Shown: positions 17,925 through 26,562, counted from the first letter of the stretch. The stretch: DNA of 64,000 bases from Mycobacterium malmoense (GCF_019645855.1 NZ_CP080999.1:2914001-2978000), one strand, 5' to 3'. Numbers and translations are program-made. Notes: generated by a model not told the origin, from the letters alone.

Positions 17925-18722
17925 TCAGGCGGGAAAATACCGGATTCGGCGGATCCCGTTGCCCCGCCACGCCACATCGGCGAACATGATGCCGCGCCCG
18001 TGAGCCGAGCTGAGTGAGACCGCGACCGTCGGTCCCGCACCGATCGTCTTGGTCCAGCTGGCCTCGTTGAGTTGCTCGAGGAGTTCGGCGATGTCGAGCG
18101 GGTCGTTGTCGCCCAAAGTTATTGTGGTGGTTGGCGATAGCGCACGCGCGCTGGACTCGTCTCCCCGCGCGACGGCGCCGAGGAATGCTTCGACCAGCTT
18201 CTTGGGCCGTGCACCCGGCCGCCGGAAGCCGCTCAGGAAGCCCGCGGTCCCCCGCAATCCCTGATTGGCCAACAAACCGCGCGACAGTTGCAGGGCGGGT
18301 ACGGCTGCGCCAGGCCCGGTTCGCAGGAACTGCAGCATCATGGCCGGCAACTCCCAATAGGCCCGCAGCTCGCCAATCTGCCACTGCCCGTTCACTTCTC
18401 GGAGGTCATAGCGCAGAAACGCGGGTATGTACATCGTCACGGCCGAACCCATCGTCACCTCGAGATCGAGATCGCGCAAAACGACGGTGCCGAAGACGAT
18501 GTCGAGGTCGCGATGGAACTTGATGTCCCGCGGACCGATGAAGGTGTCGTAAAAGTGGCCGATCTGGGTGTGCCCCACGTGTGGTCGCGAGCCCACCGGG
18601 TCTTCGATTCGGCCGTCGGCGGTGAACAGCGCAACCCACCCGGCGCGGTCGTGCGCGGCGGCCGCCTTCGGCGACCGCTCGACGGCGGCGAGCAACTGTT
18701 CCCGGTCCAAGGGCACCGCCAT
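17925..18722 (-). CDS. SnoaL/NTF2-like protein (Rv2042c type)
   Basis: A 265-aa protein. Residues about 10-140 are a SnoaL-like fold (LLAAVERSPKAAAAHDRAGW, DPVGSRPHVGHTQIGHFYDTF, DIVFGTVVLRDLDLEVTMGS), and the C-terminal half repeats a similar helical start (LVEAFLGAVARGDESSARAL), suggesting two NTF2-like units. The ATG overlaps the pncA stop by one base (TGATGG), so the two are translationally coupled exactly as Rv2043c-Rv2042c. No catalytic assignment can be made; ligand-binding or steroid-isomerase-like roles are known for the fold. Confidence 0.75.
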   Translation of the reverse strand: MAVPLDREQLLAAVERSPKAAAAHDRAGWVALFTADGRIEDPVGSRPHVGHTQIGHFYDTFIGPRDIKFHRDLDIVFGTVVLRDLDLEVTMGSAVTMYIPAFLRYDLREVNGQWQIGELRAYWELPAMMLQFLRTGPGAAVPALQLSRGLLANQGLRGTAGFLSGFRRPGARPKKLVEAFLGAVARGDESSARALSPTTTITLGDNDPLDIAELLEQLNEASWTKTIGAGPTVAVSLSSAHGRGIMFADVAWRGNGIRRIRYFPA

Positions 18723-19282
18723 CAGGGCCCGCCGACTAGTTCGACGCCGACGGTTCGCATCTCCGTCAGCGCGTCCGCGGCCGAACCCGGCGCCACGGCC
18801 GCTGTCAGGTCCACCAGCACCCGCGTGGCCAGGCCGGCCCGCGCCGCGTCCTCCGCGGTCCGCCGGACGCAATGGTCGGTGGCGATGCCGACGATGTCGA
18901 CCTCGTCGACCCCCCGCTGCCGTAACCACTCGAGCAGCGGGGTCCCGTTCTCGTCGACGCCCTCGAAGCCGCTGTAGGCCGCGGCGTAAGCGCCCTTGCG
19001 GAAGACGGCCTCGATTCGGCTGGTGTCAAGGTCGGGATAGAAATCCGCACCGCGACTTCCGGCGACGCAGTGCGGCGGCCAGGACGACGAATAGTCCGGG
19101 TGGTCGGAGAAGTGGTCACCCGGGTCGACGTGGAAGTCCTGAGTGGCCACGACGTGTTGGTACCCGGGCTCGCGGGCCAGATAGTCGTTGATGGCGGAGG
19201 CCAGGGCGGCGCCGCCGGCTACCGGCACCGAGCCGCCCTTGCAGAAGTCGTTCTGCACGTCGACGATGATCAACGCCCGCAC
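18722..19282 (-). CDS. pncA: Nicotinamidase/pyrazinamidase PncA
   Basis: Hydrolyses nicotinamide to nicotinate for NAD salvage and activates the drug pyrazinamide. With GTG 19282 as start the protein is 186 aa, the length of M. tuberculosis PncA, and all key residues fall at the same numbers: catalytic D8, K96 and C138; metal ligands D49, H51, H57 and H71 (DFHVDPGDHF, SSSWPPHC). An in-frame ATG 12 bp upstream (19294) would add four residues. H57 is retained, unlike M. bovis. It is first in a two-gene unit with the Rv2042c-like gene, divergent from a DoxX gene. Confidence 0.95.
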   Translation of the reverse strand: MRALIIVDVQNDFCKGGSVPVAGGAALASAINDYLAREPGYQHVVATQDFHVDPGDHFSDHPDYSSSWPPHCVAGSRGADFYPDLDTSRIEAVFRKGAYAAAYSGFEGVDENGTPLLEWLRQRGVDEVDIVGIATDHCVRRTAEDAARAGLATRVLVDLTAAVAPGSAADALTEMRTVGVELVGGP

Positions 19283-19381
19283 GCGCTCCACCATAGCGTC
19301 TTCGGGCCAACGCCACGGCCGGCTAGCTGGGTCAATAAGGCGGACGGTTTGTTTGCCGGCCAGCGGGGTAATACAGCTGCC

Positions 19382-20248
19382 ATGTTGATCCGCAGAATCG
19401 CGCGGCCCCTGTTGTCGGCGGTGTTCATCGGCCAAGGAATCGACTCGCTGCTCAATCCCAAGTCCGCGGCGGAAGCCGCTGCGCCCACGGTGGATGGTCT
19501 TCGGGCATTGCCGGATCCGGTGGGCAGCAGCATTCCCAGCGACGCCCAGACGTTCGCACAGATCAACGCCGCCGTTCAGATCGGTGGCGGCCTGCTGCTT
19601 GCCACCGGCAAGGCGCCCCGCGTCGCTTCGGCGGCCCTTGCCTTCACGGTGCTACCGGCCAATCTCGGTGCGCACATGTTCTGGAGCGAGAGCGATCCAG
19701 AGGTCAAAGCGCAGAAGCGCCGGGAATTCCTGACCGACCTCAGCCTGCTGGGCGGCCTGCTGATCGCGTCCGCCGATACGGCCGGCAAGCCGTCGCTGGG
19801 ATGGCGCGGCCGCCGGGCGGCGGAACGACTCTCCGAGCGGGTGTCCTCGGCGCTGCCGGGAACCGAGGACACGCTTGAGGCCGACTTCGGAGAACTCGGG
19901 GACAAGATCGTGCGCGGGTTGCAGGTCGGTGCCGAACGCGGCCGTGAACTGGCCGCCACGGCCGCTGAACGCAGCGCGCCCTACGCCGAAGCCGCCCTCG
20001 AACGTGGCCGCGAACTGGCCAGCACCGCCGTCGAGAAGGGCGCCCCGCTGGCCGAGAAGGCACGCAAGCGTGGCGAGAAGCTGGCCGCCACGGCGGCCGA
20101 GAAGGGCGCCCCGCTGGCGGAGAAGGCACGCGAACGCGGCGAGAAGTTGGCCGACACGGCGGTTGCGCGTGGCAGTCAACTGGCCGAAGCGGCCCGCGAA
20201 CGGGTCGGCGACGAGGTTACGGCTCGTCGTCGCAAGCGCCGCTGGTAA
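19382..20248 (+). CDS. DoxX family membrane protein with C-terminal 22-residue amphipathic repeats
   Basis: A 288-aa protein. Residues 1-130 are a DoxX domain (LLSAVFIGQGIDSLLNP, FAQINAAVQIGGGLLLATGK, VLPANLGAHMFW) with about four membrane helices. From residue 185 there are four tandem 22-residue units of the type ERGRELASTAVEKGAPLAEK plus AR (19934-20197), then a basic tail RRRKRRW. The repeats are Ala/Glu/Lys-rich with 11-residue periodicity, like LEA or apolipoprotein-type amphipathic helices, so a membrane-surface or stress-related rod is plausible. It is divergent from pncA; ATG 19382 fits the DoxX N-terminus. Confidence 0.8.
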   Translation: MLIRRIARPLLSAVFIGQGIDSLLNPKSAAEAAAPTVDGLRALPDPVGSSIPSDAQTFAQINAAVQIGGGLLLATGKAPRVASAALAFTVLPANLGAHMFWSESDPEVKAQKRREFLTDLSLLGGLLIASADTAGKPSLGWRGRRAAERLSERVSSALPGTEDTLEADFGELGDKIVRGLQVGAERGRELAATAAERSAPYAEAALERGRELASTAVEKGAPLAEKARKRGEKLAATAAEKGAPLAEKARERGEKLADTAVARGSQLAEAARERVGDEVTARRRKRRW

Positions 20249-20280
20249 CCGAGCGCTCGCGGCGGCGTGTGAGACCAGGG

Positions 20281-20382
20281 CTTTCGGTGTGAAGCTAGGG
20301 TGTCGATTCGGCGATTTTCCCGCCGAGCCTTCACGCCGAAAGCCTTGAACTCACAGGCAAAGCCCAAGCTTCACACGCAAAG
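20281..20382. repeat. 20-bp repeat cluster: three tandem copies and one inverted copy
   Basis: Copies at 20323-20342, 20343-20362 and 20363-20382 are exactly contiguous 20-mers (minus strand CTTTCGGCGTGAAGGCTCGG, CTTTGCCTGTGAGTTCAAGG, CTTTGCGTGTGAAGCTTGGG). A fourth lies inverted at 20281-20300 (CTTTCGGTGTGAAGCTAGGG). The inverted copy pairs with the nearest direct copy, with an inner TCGGCG/CGCCGA stem, to make a hairpin between the convergent DoxX and gntK genes, where it could act as a two-way terminator. Confidence 0.65.
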
Positions 20383-20425
20383 CGCCGGAGCTAGGACGCA
20401 CTGCGAAGACAGCCGCGTACATGGC

Positions 20426-20962
20426 TTATGCGCCCGGGTGCCGCAGCGCCGCCGACCACGCCAGAAAGGCGTCGACGATCGCGCCGACGTCTTGCGCGGC
20501 ATCCACGGTGACACCGGACTCGTCGGCGCCGAGGGGTTCCAGCGCGTCGAATTGCGACCGCAGCAGCGTGGCCGGCATGAAGTGATCAGCCCTGGCGGCA
20601 AGCCGGCCGCCGATGAGTTCCGGTGAACCGCTGAGGTGAAGGAATTCGGCGTGCGGGCAGTGCGCCCGGAGTTGGTCGCGGTATTTGTGTTTGAGCGCCG
20701 AACAACTCACCACGCCGCCGTCGCGGTGGCCGGCCAGCCACGCGCCGACGTTCTCCAGCCAGGGGTGGCGATCGTCGTCGGTGAGCGGTTCACCGGCGGT
20801 CATCTTGGCGATGTTGCCCGGGGGGTGCAGGGTGTCGGCGTCCACGAAGGGCACCCGCAACCGTTGCGCGAGTGCGGAACCCACCGTCGACTTGCCCGAT
20901 CCGGAGACGCCCATCACCACGACGGGTGACGGCGTGGCTAGTGCACGAGGTTGCGGTTCCAT
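20426..20962 (-). CDS. gntK: Gluconokinase
   Basis: Phosphorylates D-gluconate to 6-phosphogluconate, feeding the pentose phosphate pathway. About 178 aa, normal for the family, with Walker A GVSGSGKST, the substrate segment DADTLHPPGNIAKMTAGEPL, DDDRHPWL, and SCSALKHKYRD, all conserved in GntK. The gene overlaps the 3' end of the kinase/CrtC-like fusion gene by 25 bp (ATG 20962; a TTG at 20971 is also possible), so it is translationally coupled to it. Confidence 0.9.
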   Translation of the reverse strand: MEPQPRALATPSPVVVMGVSGSGKSTVGSALAQRLRVPFVDADTLHPPGNIAKMTAGEPLTDDDRHPWLENVGAWLAGHRDGGVVSCSALKHKYRDQLRAHCPHAEFLHLSGSPELIGGRLAARADHFMPATLLRSQFDALEPLGADESGVTVDAAQDVGAIVDAFLAWSAALRHPGA

Positions 20963-22944
20963 TCGACCCAACCAACGCCGTTGCGGCCGTCGGCCGTGCT
21001 GACGCTCGCCCAGACGCGCGGGAACTGGCTCACCCGTCCGTCGGCGGCGGTCAGGCGCACCGGCGCGTGGCCGCGCACGCCCACCTCCGCGGTGATCTCG
21101 CCCGGGTTGAGGGTCAGTGTCGCGTTCAGCGGTAATCCGTTGTTGCCGAAGGCTTCCCGCGATGCGACGGCCTGCAGCTCGGTGACGTTGCCGTCGGCGC
21201 CCTGGACGTAGCCGATGCTAAACGTTGGTGCGCCCGGAATGCGAATGTTGACGCCGTGCAGGTGGGTGCCGTCGTCGAGGTGCAGCGCGCTCCAGATCCA
21301 GTCCATGCTCCACCAGTCGCGCACCCCCCAGGAGTGGTCGCGCTGTCCGGGGACGGAGTCGATGTGGTAGCTCTTGCCGTCGACGGTGACGGTTCCCGAG
21401 ACGGTGCAGGGGATTTCGTAACGCGTCGTGAGCCGGTATTTGTACGGGGTGCCGTCGGTGGCCCACACCAAATTCATCGTCACCTCGACGGGGGTTCCCG
21501 GCTCCCCGCGCAACAACGCCGACGGGTCCGGGTATGCCCGACCCCGCGCACGCACGTCGACGCGGTAGCTCTGCAGAGGCTCGGTGGCGGAGTGGCCCAC
21601 CTCGAAGGCGTCGGTGCTGAGCAGCCACGGGTCCGCCGGCAGCGGGACTTCGCTGTCGACGATGGCCACGGTCGGCATGTCGGGTCCGCACAGCAGCGCA
21701 TGCACCCATGCCGTCCGCTGGTTGGCGATCAACCCGATGCGGAACCAGCCGCCCAATCCCTGTGCCGCGTCGACGAAGTCGGCGTACCAGCTCTCGCTCC
21801 ACAGCGGTTCGGCGGTGGGGGCGTGCGCGAGTTCGTCCTCGTCCAACGGTCGCAGCGGCTCCGGCATCGCCGCGCCCGGCGCGGCAACTGGGAGCGTCGC
21901 CAACGCGTCGGTATCGAGCGCGTGATCGCAGCTGCGTTGCAGCATCGTCATGAACATCCGGTCGCCGCGGTCGGTGCGTTCCACCAGCATCGACGAGACG
22001 ATCGCCATCATCACGCCGAAAAGGCTTTGGCGGCGGACACCTTCGCGGACGTCGGCGAGGGTGATGGGCGCCTGCGGCCCCAGCGCCTCGTGGTAAGCCT
22101 GCAGCAATTCGTCGTAGTGGTCCCGACGATCCTGAGTGCGCGGCGCGCAGCCGAGGAAGTACGACAGGTCGGTCAGCGCCGGGCCCCAGGAGACGGTCTG
22201 CCAGTCGACCACGGTCAGCGCGCGGTCGGCGCCCGCGGTGCCGAACAACATGTTGTCCAGCCGGTAGTCGCCGTGCACCAGGCCCTGGATCTGCTCTGAG
22301 CCCGCGACGAGGTAGCCGTCGAACCCGGCGACCAGGCGTTCGCACACCAGGCGGTGTTCCGGCGCGATCTGGTCGCCGTACCGGTCGATGAAACCGGCGT
22401 ACAACGAGGCGATCATCGCTTGGTTGAGCGGCGTTTCGCGGTTGAGCCATGGCGCTTCGGCCAGCGCGGCATCCCCGAGCAGCGGGCCCTGCAGCCGTCC
22501 CAGCTCGACGACGGCGAGGCGGGCCTGTTCGGCTGTGGCGCCGGCGATCTCGTCGCCGACGACCGCCGGCCCGGCATCGCCGAGCAACAGGTCGAAGACG
22601 CCCGTCGAGCTATCGACCGCGGCGTGATAGCAGGGCGCGATCGGCCCGGCCAGGCGCGGCGCGATGTCGCCGTAAAAGCGGACCTCGCGCTCGTAGAGGC
22701 CCAGGGCCAGCCCGGTCTGCCGGCTTGCCGGATCGGTGGCCGCGACCTTCAGCACCACCGACTCCGGTCCGCTCGATCCGGGGTCGGCGTAGTGGAGCCG
22801 GATGCGGTAGCACTCGCTCATCTGGCCGGTGCCGATGCGCTCCACGGCGAAGTCGGCGACGGGTCCTTTGCCGATCGCCGCGGTCAACCAGGAGGCCGTC
22901 AGATCACTGGGTCGTTCGATGACTTGCTCGGTGTCGGCGTGCAT
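20938..22944 (-). CDS. Fusion of an aminoglycoside-phosphotransferase/ecdysteroid-kinase-like domain and a CrtC/DUF7064-like domain
   Basis: A 668-aa two-domain protein. Residues about 10-340 are a protein-kinase-fold small-molecule kinase: the Brenner motif LVHGDYRLDNMLF and VDWQTVSWGP (metal-binding Asp), with GTGQMSECYRIRL as the glycine-rich region. Residues about 370-668 resemble the lipocalin-like hydroxyneurosporene-synthase/DUF7064 group (PGQRDHSWGVRDWWSMDWIW). The first domain would phosphorylate a hydroxyl of a hydrophobic compound; the second binds or hydrates such lipids in its relatives. It sits between gntK and the esterase lipT. Substrate unknown; fusion assignment is by motif memory. 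Confidence 0.7.
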   Translation of the reverse strand: MHADTEQVIERPSDLTASWLTAAIGKGPVADFAVERIGTGQMSECYRIRLHYADPGSSGPESVVLKVAATDPASRQTGLALGLYEREVRFYGDIAPRLAGPIAPCYHAAVDSSTGVFDLLLGDAGPAVVGDEIAGATAEQARLAVVELGRLQGPLLGDAALAEAPWLNRETPLNQAMIASLYAGFIDRYGDQIAPEHRLVCERLVAGFDGYLVAGSEQIQGLVHGDYRLDNMLFGTAGADRALTVVDWQTVSWGPALTDLSYFLGCAPRTQDRRDHYDELLQAYHEALGPQAPITLADVREGVRRQSLFGVMMAIVSSMLVERTDRGDRMFMTMLQRSCDHALDTDALATLPVAAPGAAMPEPLRPLDEDELAHAPTAEPLWSESWYADFVDAAQGLGGWFRIGLIANQRTAWVHALLCGPDMPTVAIVDSEVPLPADPWLLSTDAFEVGHSATEPLQSYRVDVRARGRAYPDPSALLRGEPGTPVEVTMNLVWATDGTPYKYRLTTRYEIPCTVSGTVTVDGKSYHIDSVPGQRDHSWGVRDWWSMDWIWSALHLDDGTHLHGVNIRIPGAPTFSIGYVQGADGNVTELQAVASREAFGNNGLPLNATLTLNPGEITAEVGVRGHAPVRLTAADGRVSQFPRVWASVSTADGRNGVGWVEWNRNLVH

Positions 22945-22962
22945 GAGGGTCAGCGTGCCAGG

Positions 22963-24501
22963 TCAACGCGCCAGTGAGAAGCCGTCCCACGCCATCCGGC
23001 GGTGCGGGTGCGGATCGAACTCGATGCGGCTCTTGCGGTCGAAGACCATCACGGCACGGTCGGCGGGGGTGTACGCGGGCCAGTCGTCGCCCGGCGACCC
23101 GGTGCGGCTGAAGGACCGCCACCGGCGCTGCACCTGGTTGCTGACCCGCAGCGCGGCGCGGCGGTCGGCGGCGGCGGTCAGCAGTGCGCCGAACCTGCTG
23201 CGATAGATGTCGAAGACCGCCAACAACTCGGTGGCATGCGTCGCGCCCAAACCCGACCAGCGCAGCGTCCGCGGGGCGTAGTCGTACCGGTAGAGGTAGG
23301 TGGGCGCGTGGCTGCCGTGGGCCTCGGCGATCTGCCAGGCCGCCGAGCTGAACGCGAAGTCGCCGCCGAGCTGGATGCATGCCGACGGCGCCGGGTAGTC
23401 CGGGTAAGCGGCGGTAATGCGTTCGCGGTCAGCCGGTTCCGCGTCGGCCAGCAGCTCTTCGATCATCGATTCGTTGGTCGGCAGCATTCGCAAGAAGCGG
23501 GTGAACAGGCGGCCCTCTTCGGCGTTGGTGCCCACGATGAGCGGCACCCGATGCGCGCGGCCGGACCGCATGGCCTCGATGGGGTCGACGGGCAGGACGT
23601 CGTCGCCGAAGGAGGGGCCGATCGGGAAGGCGCCCAGCCTGTTTTCCATGCCCTGGTCGATGAGCCGCTGTTGGGTTTCCACCAGTTGCGCCGCGGACGC
23701 CTGCATCAGGGCATTGGCGGCGTCGTGCTTGCGCGCGCCGAGGAGGTGGGCAAAGCGTGTGGCGAACTCGGCGGCGGTCTCTTGGGAGCGCACCATGCCC
23801 GACGCCGGGCTTTCCGAAATCGCCTGGGCGAAAAGACCTTCGGCGGCGGGAACCGCGAGCAGCGTGGCGGTGATGTGCGCGCCCGCGCTTTCCCCGAAGA
23901 TGGTGACTTTGTCCGGGTCGCCGCCGAATTCGGCGATGTTGTCCCGGATCCACCGCAGCGCCACCACCAGATCGCGCAGGTATAGGTTGCCGTCGATGGT
24001 GATGCCCGGTGTGGACAGCGACGACAGGTCCAGGCATCCCAGCGCGCCCAGCCGGTAGTTGACCGACACGTACACACAACCGCGACGCGCCAGCCCCGCA
24101 CCGTCGTAAATCGGTGTGGCCGAGCTGCCCAGGATGTAGCCGCCGCCGTGAATGAACACCATGACCGGCAGCGGTTCGCCGCCGGCGGCTTCGGGGGTGA
24201 CGACGTTGAGGGTGAGGCAGTCCTCGCTCATGGGCTGGTAGCGGCCTCCGAAACCCGATAGGCCGAGCATGGTGTAACGGCGCTGCTGGGGCGCGCAGTT
24301 GGCGAAGCCGTGGCAGTGCCGCACACCCGACCAGGGCAGCGCCGGCTGCGGCGCCCGGAATCGCAGGCGTCCCACCGGCGGTCGGGCGTACGGGATGGAT
24401 CGCCAGCGGTTTACGCCGTCGCGGGTGAAACCTTCGACGATGCCGGTGGCCGTGCGGGCGCGAACGGTGCGCTCATGCATACCCGTGACGGTAGCCGACA
24501 C
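22963..24501 (-). CDS. lipT: Type-B carboxylesterase LipT (Rv2045c type)
   Basis: Alpha/beta-hydrolase of the carboxylesterase-B family, 512 aa. Oxyanion motif FIHGGGYILGS (residues about 116-126), nucleophile elbow FGESAGAH with Ser205, acid in VGTNAEEGRLF, and the catalytic His in GLGATHATEL. SEDCLTLNVVTP is the usual family signature. GTG 24501 or ATG 24480 (MHERTVRAR) can be the start. No signal peptide. It is 18 bp upstream of the kinase fusion start and divergent from lppI, as Rv2045c/Rv2046. Confidence 0.88.
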   Translation of the reverse strand: MSATVTGMHERTVRARTATGIVEGFTRDGVNRWRSIPYARPPVGRLRFRAPQPALPWSGVRHCHGFANCAPQQRRYTMLGLSGFGGRYQPMSEDCLTLNVVTPEAAGGEPLPVMVFIHGGGYILGSSATPIYDGAGLARRGCVYVSVNYRLGALGCLDLSSLSTPGITIDGNLYLRDLVVALRWIRDNIAEFGGDPDKVTIFGESAGAHITATLLAVPAAEGLFAQAISESPASGMVRSQETAAEFATRFAHLLGARKHDAANALMQASAAQLVETQQRLIDQGMENRLGAFPIGPSFGDDVLPVDPIEAMRSGRAHRVPLIVGTNAEEGRLFTRFLRMLPTNESMIEELLADAEPADRERITAAYPDYPAPSACIQLGGDFAFSSAAWQIAEAHGSHAPTYLYRYDYAPRTLRWSGLGATHATELLAVFDIYRSRFGALLTAAADRRAALRVSNQVQRRWRSFSRTGSPGDDWPAYTPADRAVMVFDRKSRIEFDPHPHRRMAWDGFSLAR

Positions 24502-24559
24502 TACGACCGTAGTGCTCGGGTGGCCGCCGAATCCGTGGCGTGGCGGTTAGCCTGACGGG

Positions 24560-25237
24560 ATGCGGATCGTCGCGCTGATCGCAGCGTCATTGCTCGTTGC
24601 CGGTTGCTCGCACACGGTCGGCGGCCAGTCGGGCCAGACGCAGACCACCACCCGGCCATCCTCGACAACCGCTGGACCGTCCGGCGGCAAACCACCGGCG
24701 CCGTCGACCGCGCCGGCCGCCGGTGCGGCGATCTCCGACGTCATCGCCTGGATCGAGGCAGGTCATCCCGCCGATCCCGGCCGCTTCCACACCGTGACGC
24801 GCGACGGCGTCGCCACGCCGCTCGGTAGCGACATCGCGCTGACCGCAACGTCCGGGAAAGTTTCGTGCATGACGGATTCCAAACACACCGGCGCCGCGCT
24901 GGCGTGCCTGGTGGAGCTGAGCAATCCCCCGCCCCGCCCGGACACGGCCTACGGCGACTGGCAGGGCGGCTGGGTCGACTTCGACGGAACGGACCTCCAG
25001 GTGGGCGCGTCGCGCGCCGATCCCGGTCCGTTCATCAACGGCAACGGACCCGAGTTGGCGAACGGCGATTCACTGTCATTCGGCGACGACCGTTGCCGCG
25101 CCGATCAGGCGGGCCTGTTCTGCGTGAACTACGCCCACCAGTCGGCGGCACGGTTCGCCGCCGCCGGCATCCAGCCGTTCGGTTGCCTGCGGCCGGTGCC
25201 ACCACCGGATGGTGTCGGCGCGGCCTTCGGCTGCTGA
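24560..25237 (+). CDS. lppI: Lipoprotein LppI (Rv2046 type)
   Basis: A 225-aa exported lipoprotein: signal MRIVALIAASLLVAGCS with lipobox LVAGC, a Thr/Pro/Ser/Ala-rich spacer to about residue 55, then a globular domain with four cysteines that could pair (SCMTDS, ALACLVEL, RCRADQAGLFCVNY). The domain resembles other mycobacterial secreted proteins that hold a small disulfide-bonded beta sheet; no enzyme motif is seen. Position divergent from lipT matches Rv2046. Role unknown. Confidence 0.8.
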   Translation: MRIVALIAASLLVAGCSHTVGGQSGQTQTTTRPSSTTAGPSGGKPPAPSTAPAAGAAISDVIAWIEAGHPADPGRFHTVTRDGVATPLGSDIALTATSGKVSCMTDSKHTGAALACLVELSNPPPRPDTAYGDWQGGWVDFDGTDLQVGASRADPGPFINGNGPELANGDSLSFGDDRCRADQAGLFCVNYAHQSAARFAAAGIQPFGCLRPVPPPDGVGAAFGC

Positions 25238-25280
25238 CCCCTTTGCGCCCGACGACTCCACGTTGGGCGCGCCAAAACGG

Positions 25281-26483
25281 TTACCAGCTGACCGGCAGCT
25301 CCTTCATGCCGTAGATGTCGGCTTCTTTGAACCTCAGCTCGTCCGGGGATACCGCCAGCTTCAGCCCGGGTAGGCGACGCGCCACCGTGGCGAACGCGAC
25401 CTGCATTTCGACCCGGGCGAGGTTTTGTCCGATGCATTGGTGCACGCCGTAGCCAAAACCCAAATGCCCGCGGGTGTTTCGGTCGACGTCGAAGGTCTCC
25501 GGGTTGTCGGCGAATTCGATGTCCCAGTTTCCGGCGGGCAGGTTCATCACGACGAAGTCCCCGGCGCGGATCGACTGACCGCCGAGGGTGAGGTCTTCGG
25601 TCGCCACACGATCCACCTGGCTGTGCACGATGCTGAGATAGCGCATGAGCTCTTCGACGACGTTGGCGACAACGGCATGGTCGTCGGTCTGGCCGAGCCG
25701 CTCGAAGACGTCGGGATGCTGAAGCAGCGCAACGGTTCCCAGTGAAATCATGTTGGCGCTGGTTTCGTGGCCGGCCAGCATCATGACCACACCCGTCATA
25801 GCTGCGGTCTCGCGGGTGAGCTGGCCGGTCACGACGTAGCCGGTGACCAGACGGCTGATCAGATCATCGCCGGGATCGCCCACCCTGCGATCCACCAACT
25901 CCAGGAGATAGGCATACATCGCCACGAACGATTCCGCCCGCTGCTCGTCGGTCGTGCTCGTCTCCAGTCCAATCCTGGTGTGGTACTGGAAGAGCCCCAA
26001 GCCTTCGGGCGGCACGCCCAGTAGCAGCGCGATCACCAATGACGGCACCGGCAAGGCGAAATCGCGCACCAGGTCGGCGGGCGGGCCGTTGCCGATCATC
26101 GCGTCGAGGTGCCCGTCGACCAATTCCTGAACCTGCGGCCGCATCGCTTCGCAACGCCGGAAGGTGAAGTCACGGGTCATCATGCGCCGCAACCGATGAT
26201 GCTCGGGGTCGTCGATCCGCGCGAACATCACCGGTGTGGTGCTGTCCGGGCTCGCCGGCTTCATGGAGGCCGGGATGGTGTCCGCGGACAGCCGCGGATC
26301 CAGCAGCGCCGCCCTGATGTCCTGGTAGCGGCTCACCACCCAGGCGGGCCGGCCGTGGTACATCGCGCGTCGCAACCCCGGCTCCTGCCGCCAATTCGCG
26401 AACTCGGCCGGGGGCGCGAGCGGGCACTGCGCGGCCCGCGGGGCGGGGATGACCGGAAGGTCCGTTTCGGAAGTTGTTGACAT
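25281..26483 (-). CDS. Cytochrome P450
   Basis: Soluble bacterial class-I P450, 400 aa, CYP105-like by overall pattern. I-helix oxygen-binding motif LAGHETSAN (about residues 238-246), ExxR helix (VVEELMRYL) and the haem-cysteine loop FGYGVHQCIGQNLAR are intact. It depends on external ferredoxin and reductase; neither gene is adjacent. It is divergent from a TetR regulator, with two matching operator palindromes between them, so substrate-responsive control is likely. The CYP family number cannot be assigned by eye. Confidence 0.92.
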   Translation of the reverse strand: MSTTSETDLPVIPAPRAAQCPLAPPAEFANWRQEPGLRRAMYHGRPAWVVSRYQDIRAALLDPRLSADTIPASMKPASPDSTTPVMFARIDDPEHHRLRRMMTRDFTFRRCEAMRPQVQELVDGHLDAMIGNGPPADLVRDFALPVPSLVIALLLGVPPEGLGLFQYHTRIGLETSTTDEQRAESFVAMYAYLLELVDRRVGDPGDDLISRLVTGYVVTGQLTRETAAMTGVVMMLAGHETSANMISLGTVALLQHPDVFERLGQTDDHAVVANVVEELMRYLSIVHSQVDRVATEDLTLGGQSIRAGDFVVMNLPAGNWDIEFADNPETFDVDRNTRGHLGFGYGVHQCIGQNLARVEMQVAFATVARRLPGLKLAVSPDELRFKEADIYGMKELPVSW

Positions 26484-26503
26484 CAGCGATGTTTCCCATT
26501 AAT

Positions 26504-26519
26504 TGTCAGGTGGCTGCCA
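26504..26519. promoter_or_regulatory. Operator-like palindrome 1 (P450-proximal)
   Basis: TGTCAGGTGGCTGCCA, an imperfect 16-bp dyad. Its reverse complement TGGCAGCCACCTGACA agrees with the second site at 13 of 16 positions. Lies 21 bp before the P450 start codon. Confidence 0.6.
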
Positions 26520-26546
26520 GTTGTATGAGCGTAGAACCGGATTTAT

Positions 26547-26562
26547 TGGCAGTCAACTGTCA
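26547..26562. promoter_or_regulatory. Operator-like palindrome 2 (TetR-proximal)
   Basis: TGGCAGTCAACTGTCA, half-sites TGGCAGT and ACTGTCA with one mismatch, ending 8 bp before the tetR start. Same sequence family as the site at 26504-26519; a TetR dimer is the natural reader. A site this close to the start codon suggests autorepression. Confidence 0.6.

Noticed and set aside
20323..20382. Short CRISPR array
   Set aside because: The 20-bp units are contiguous without spacers and diverged; no cas genes.
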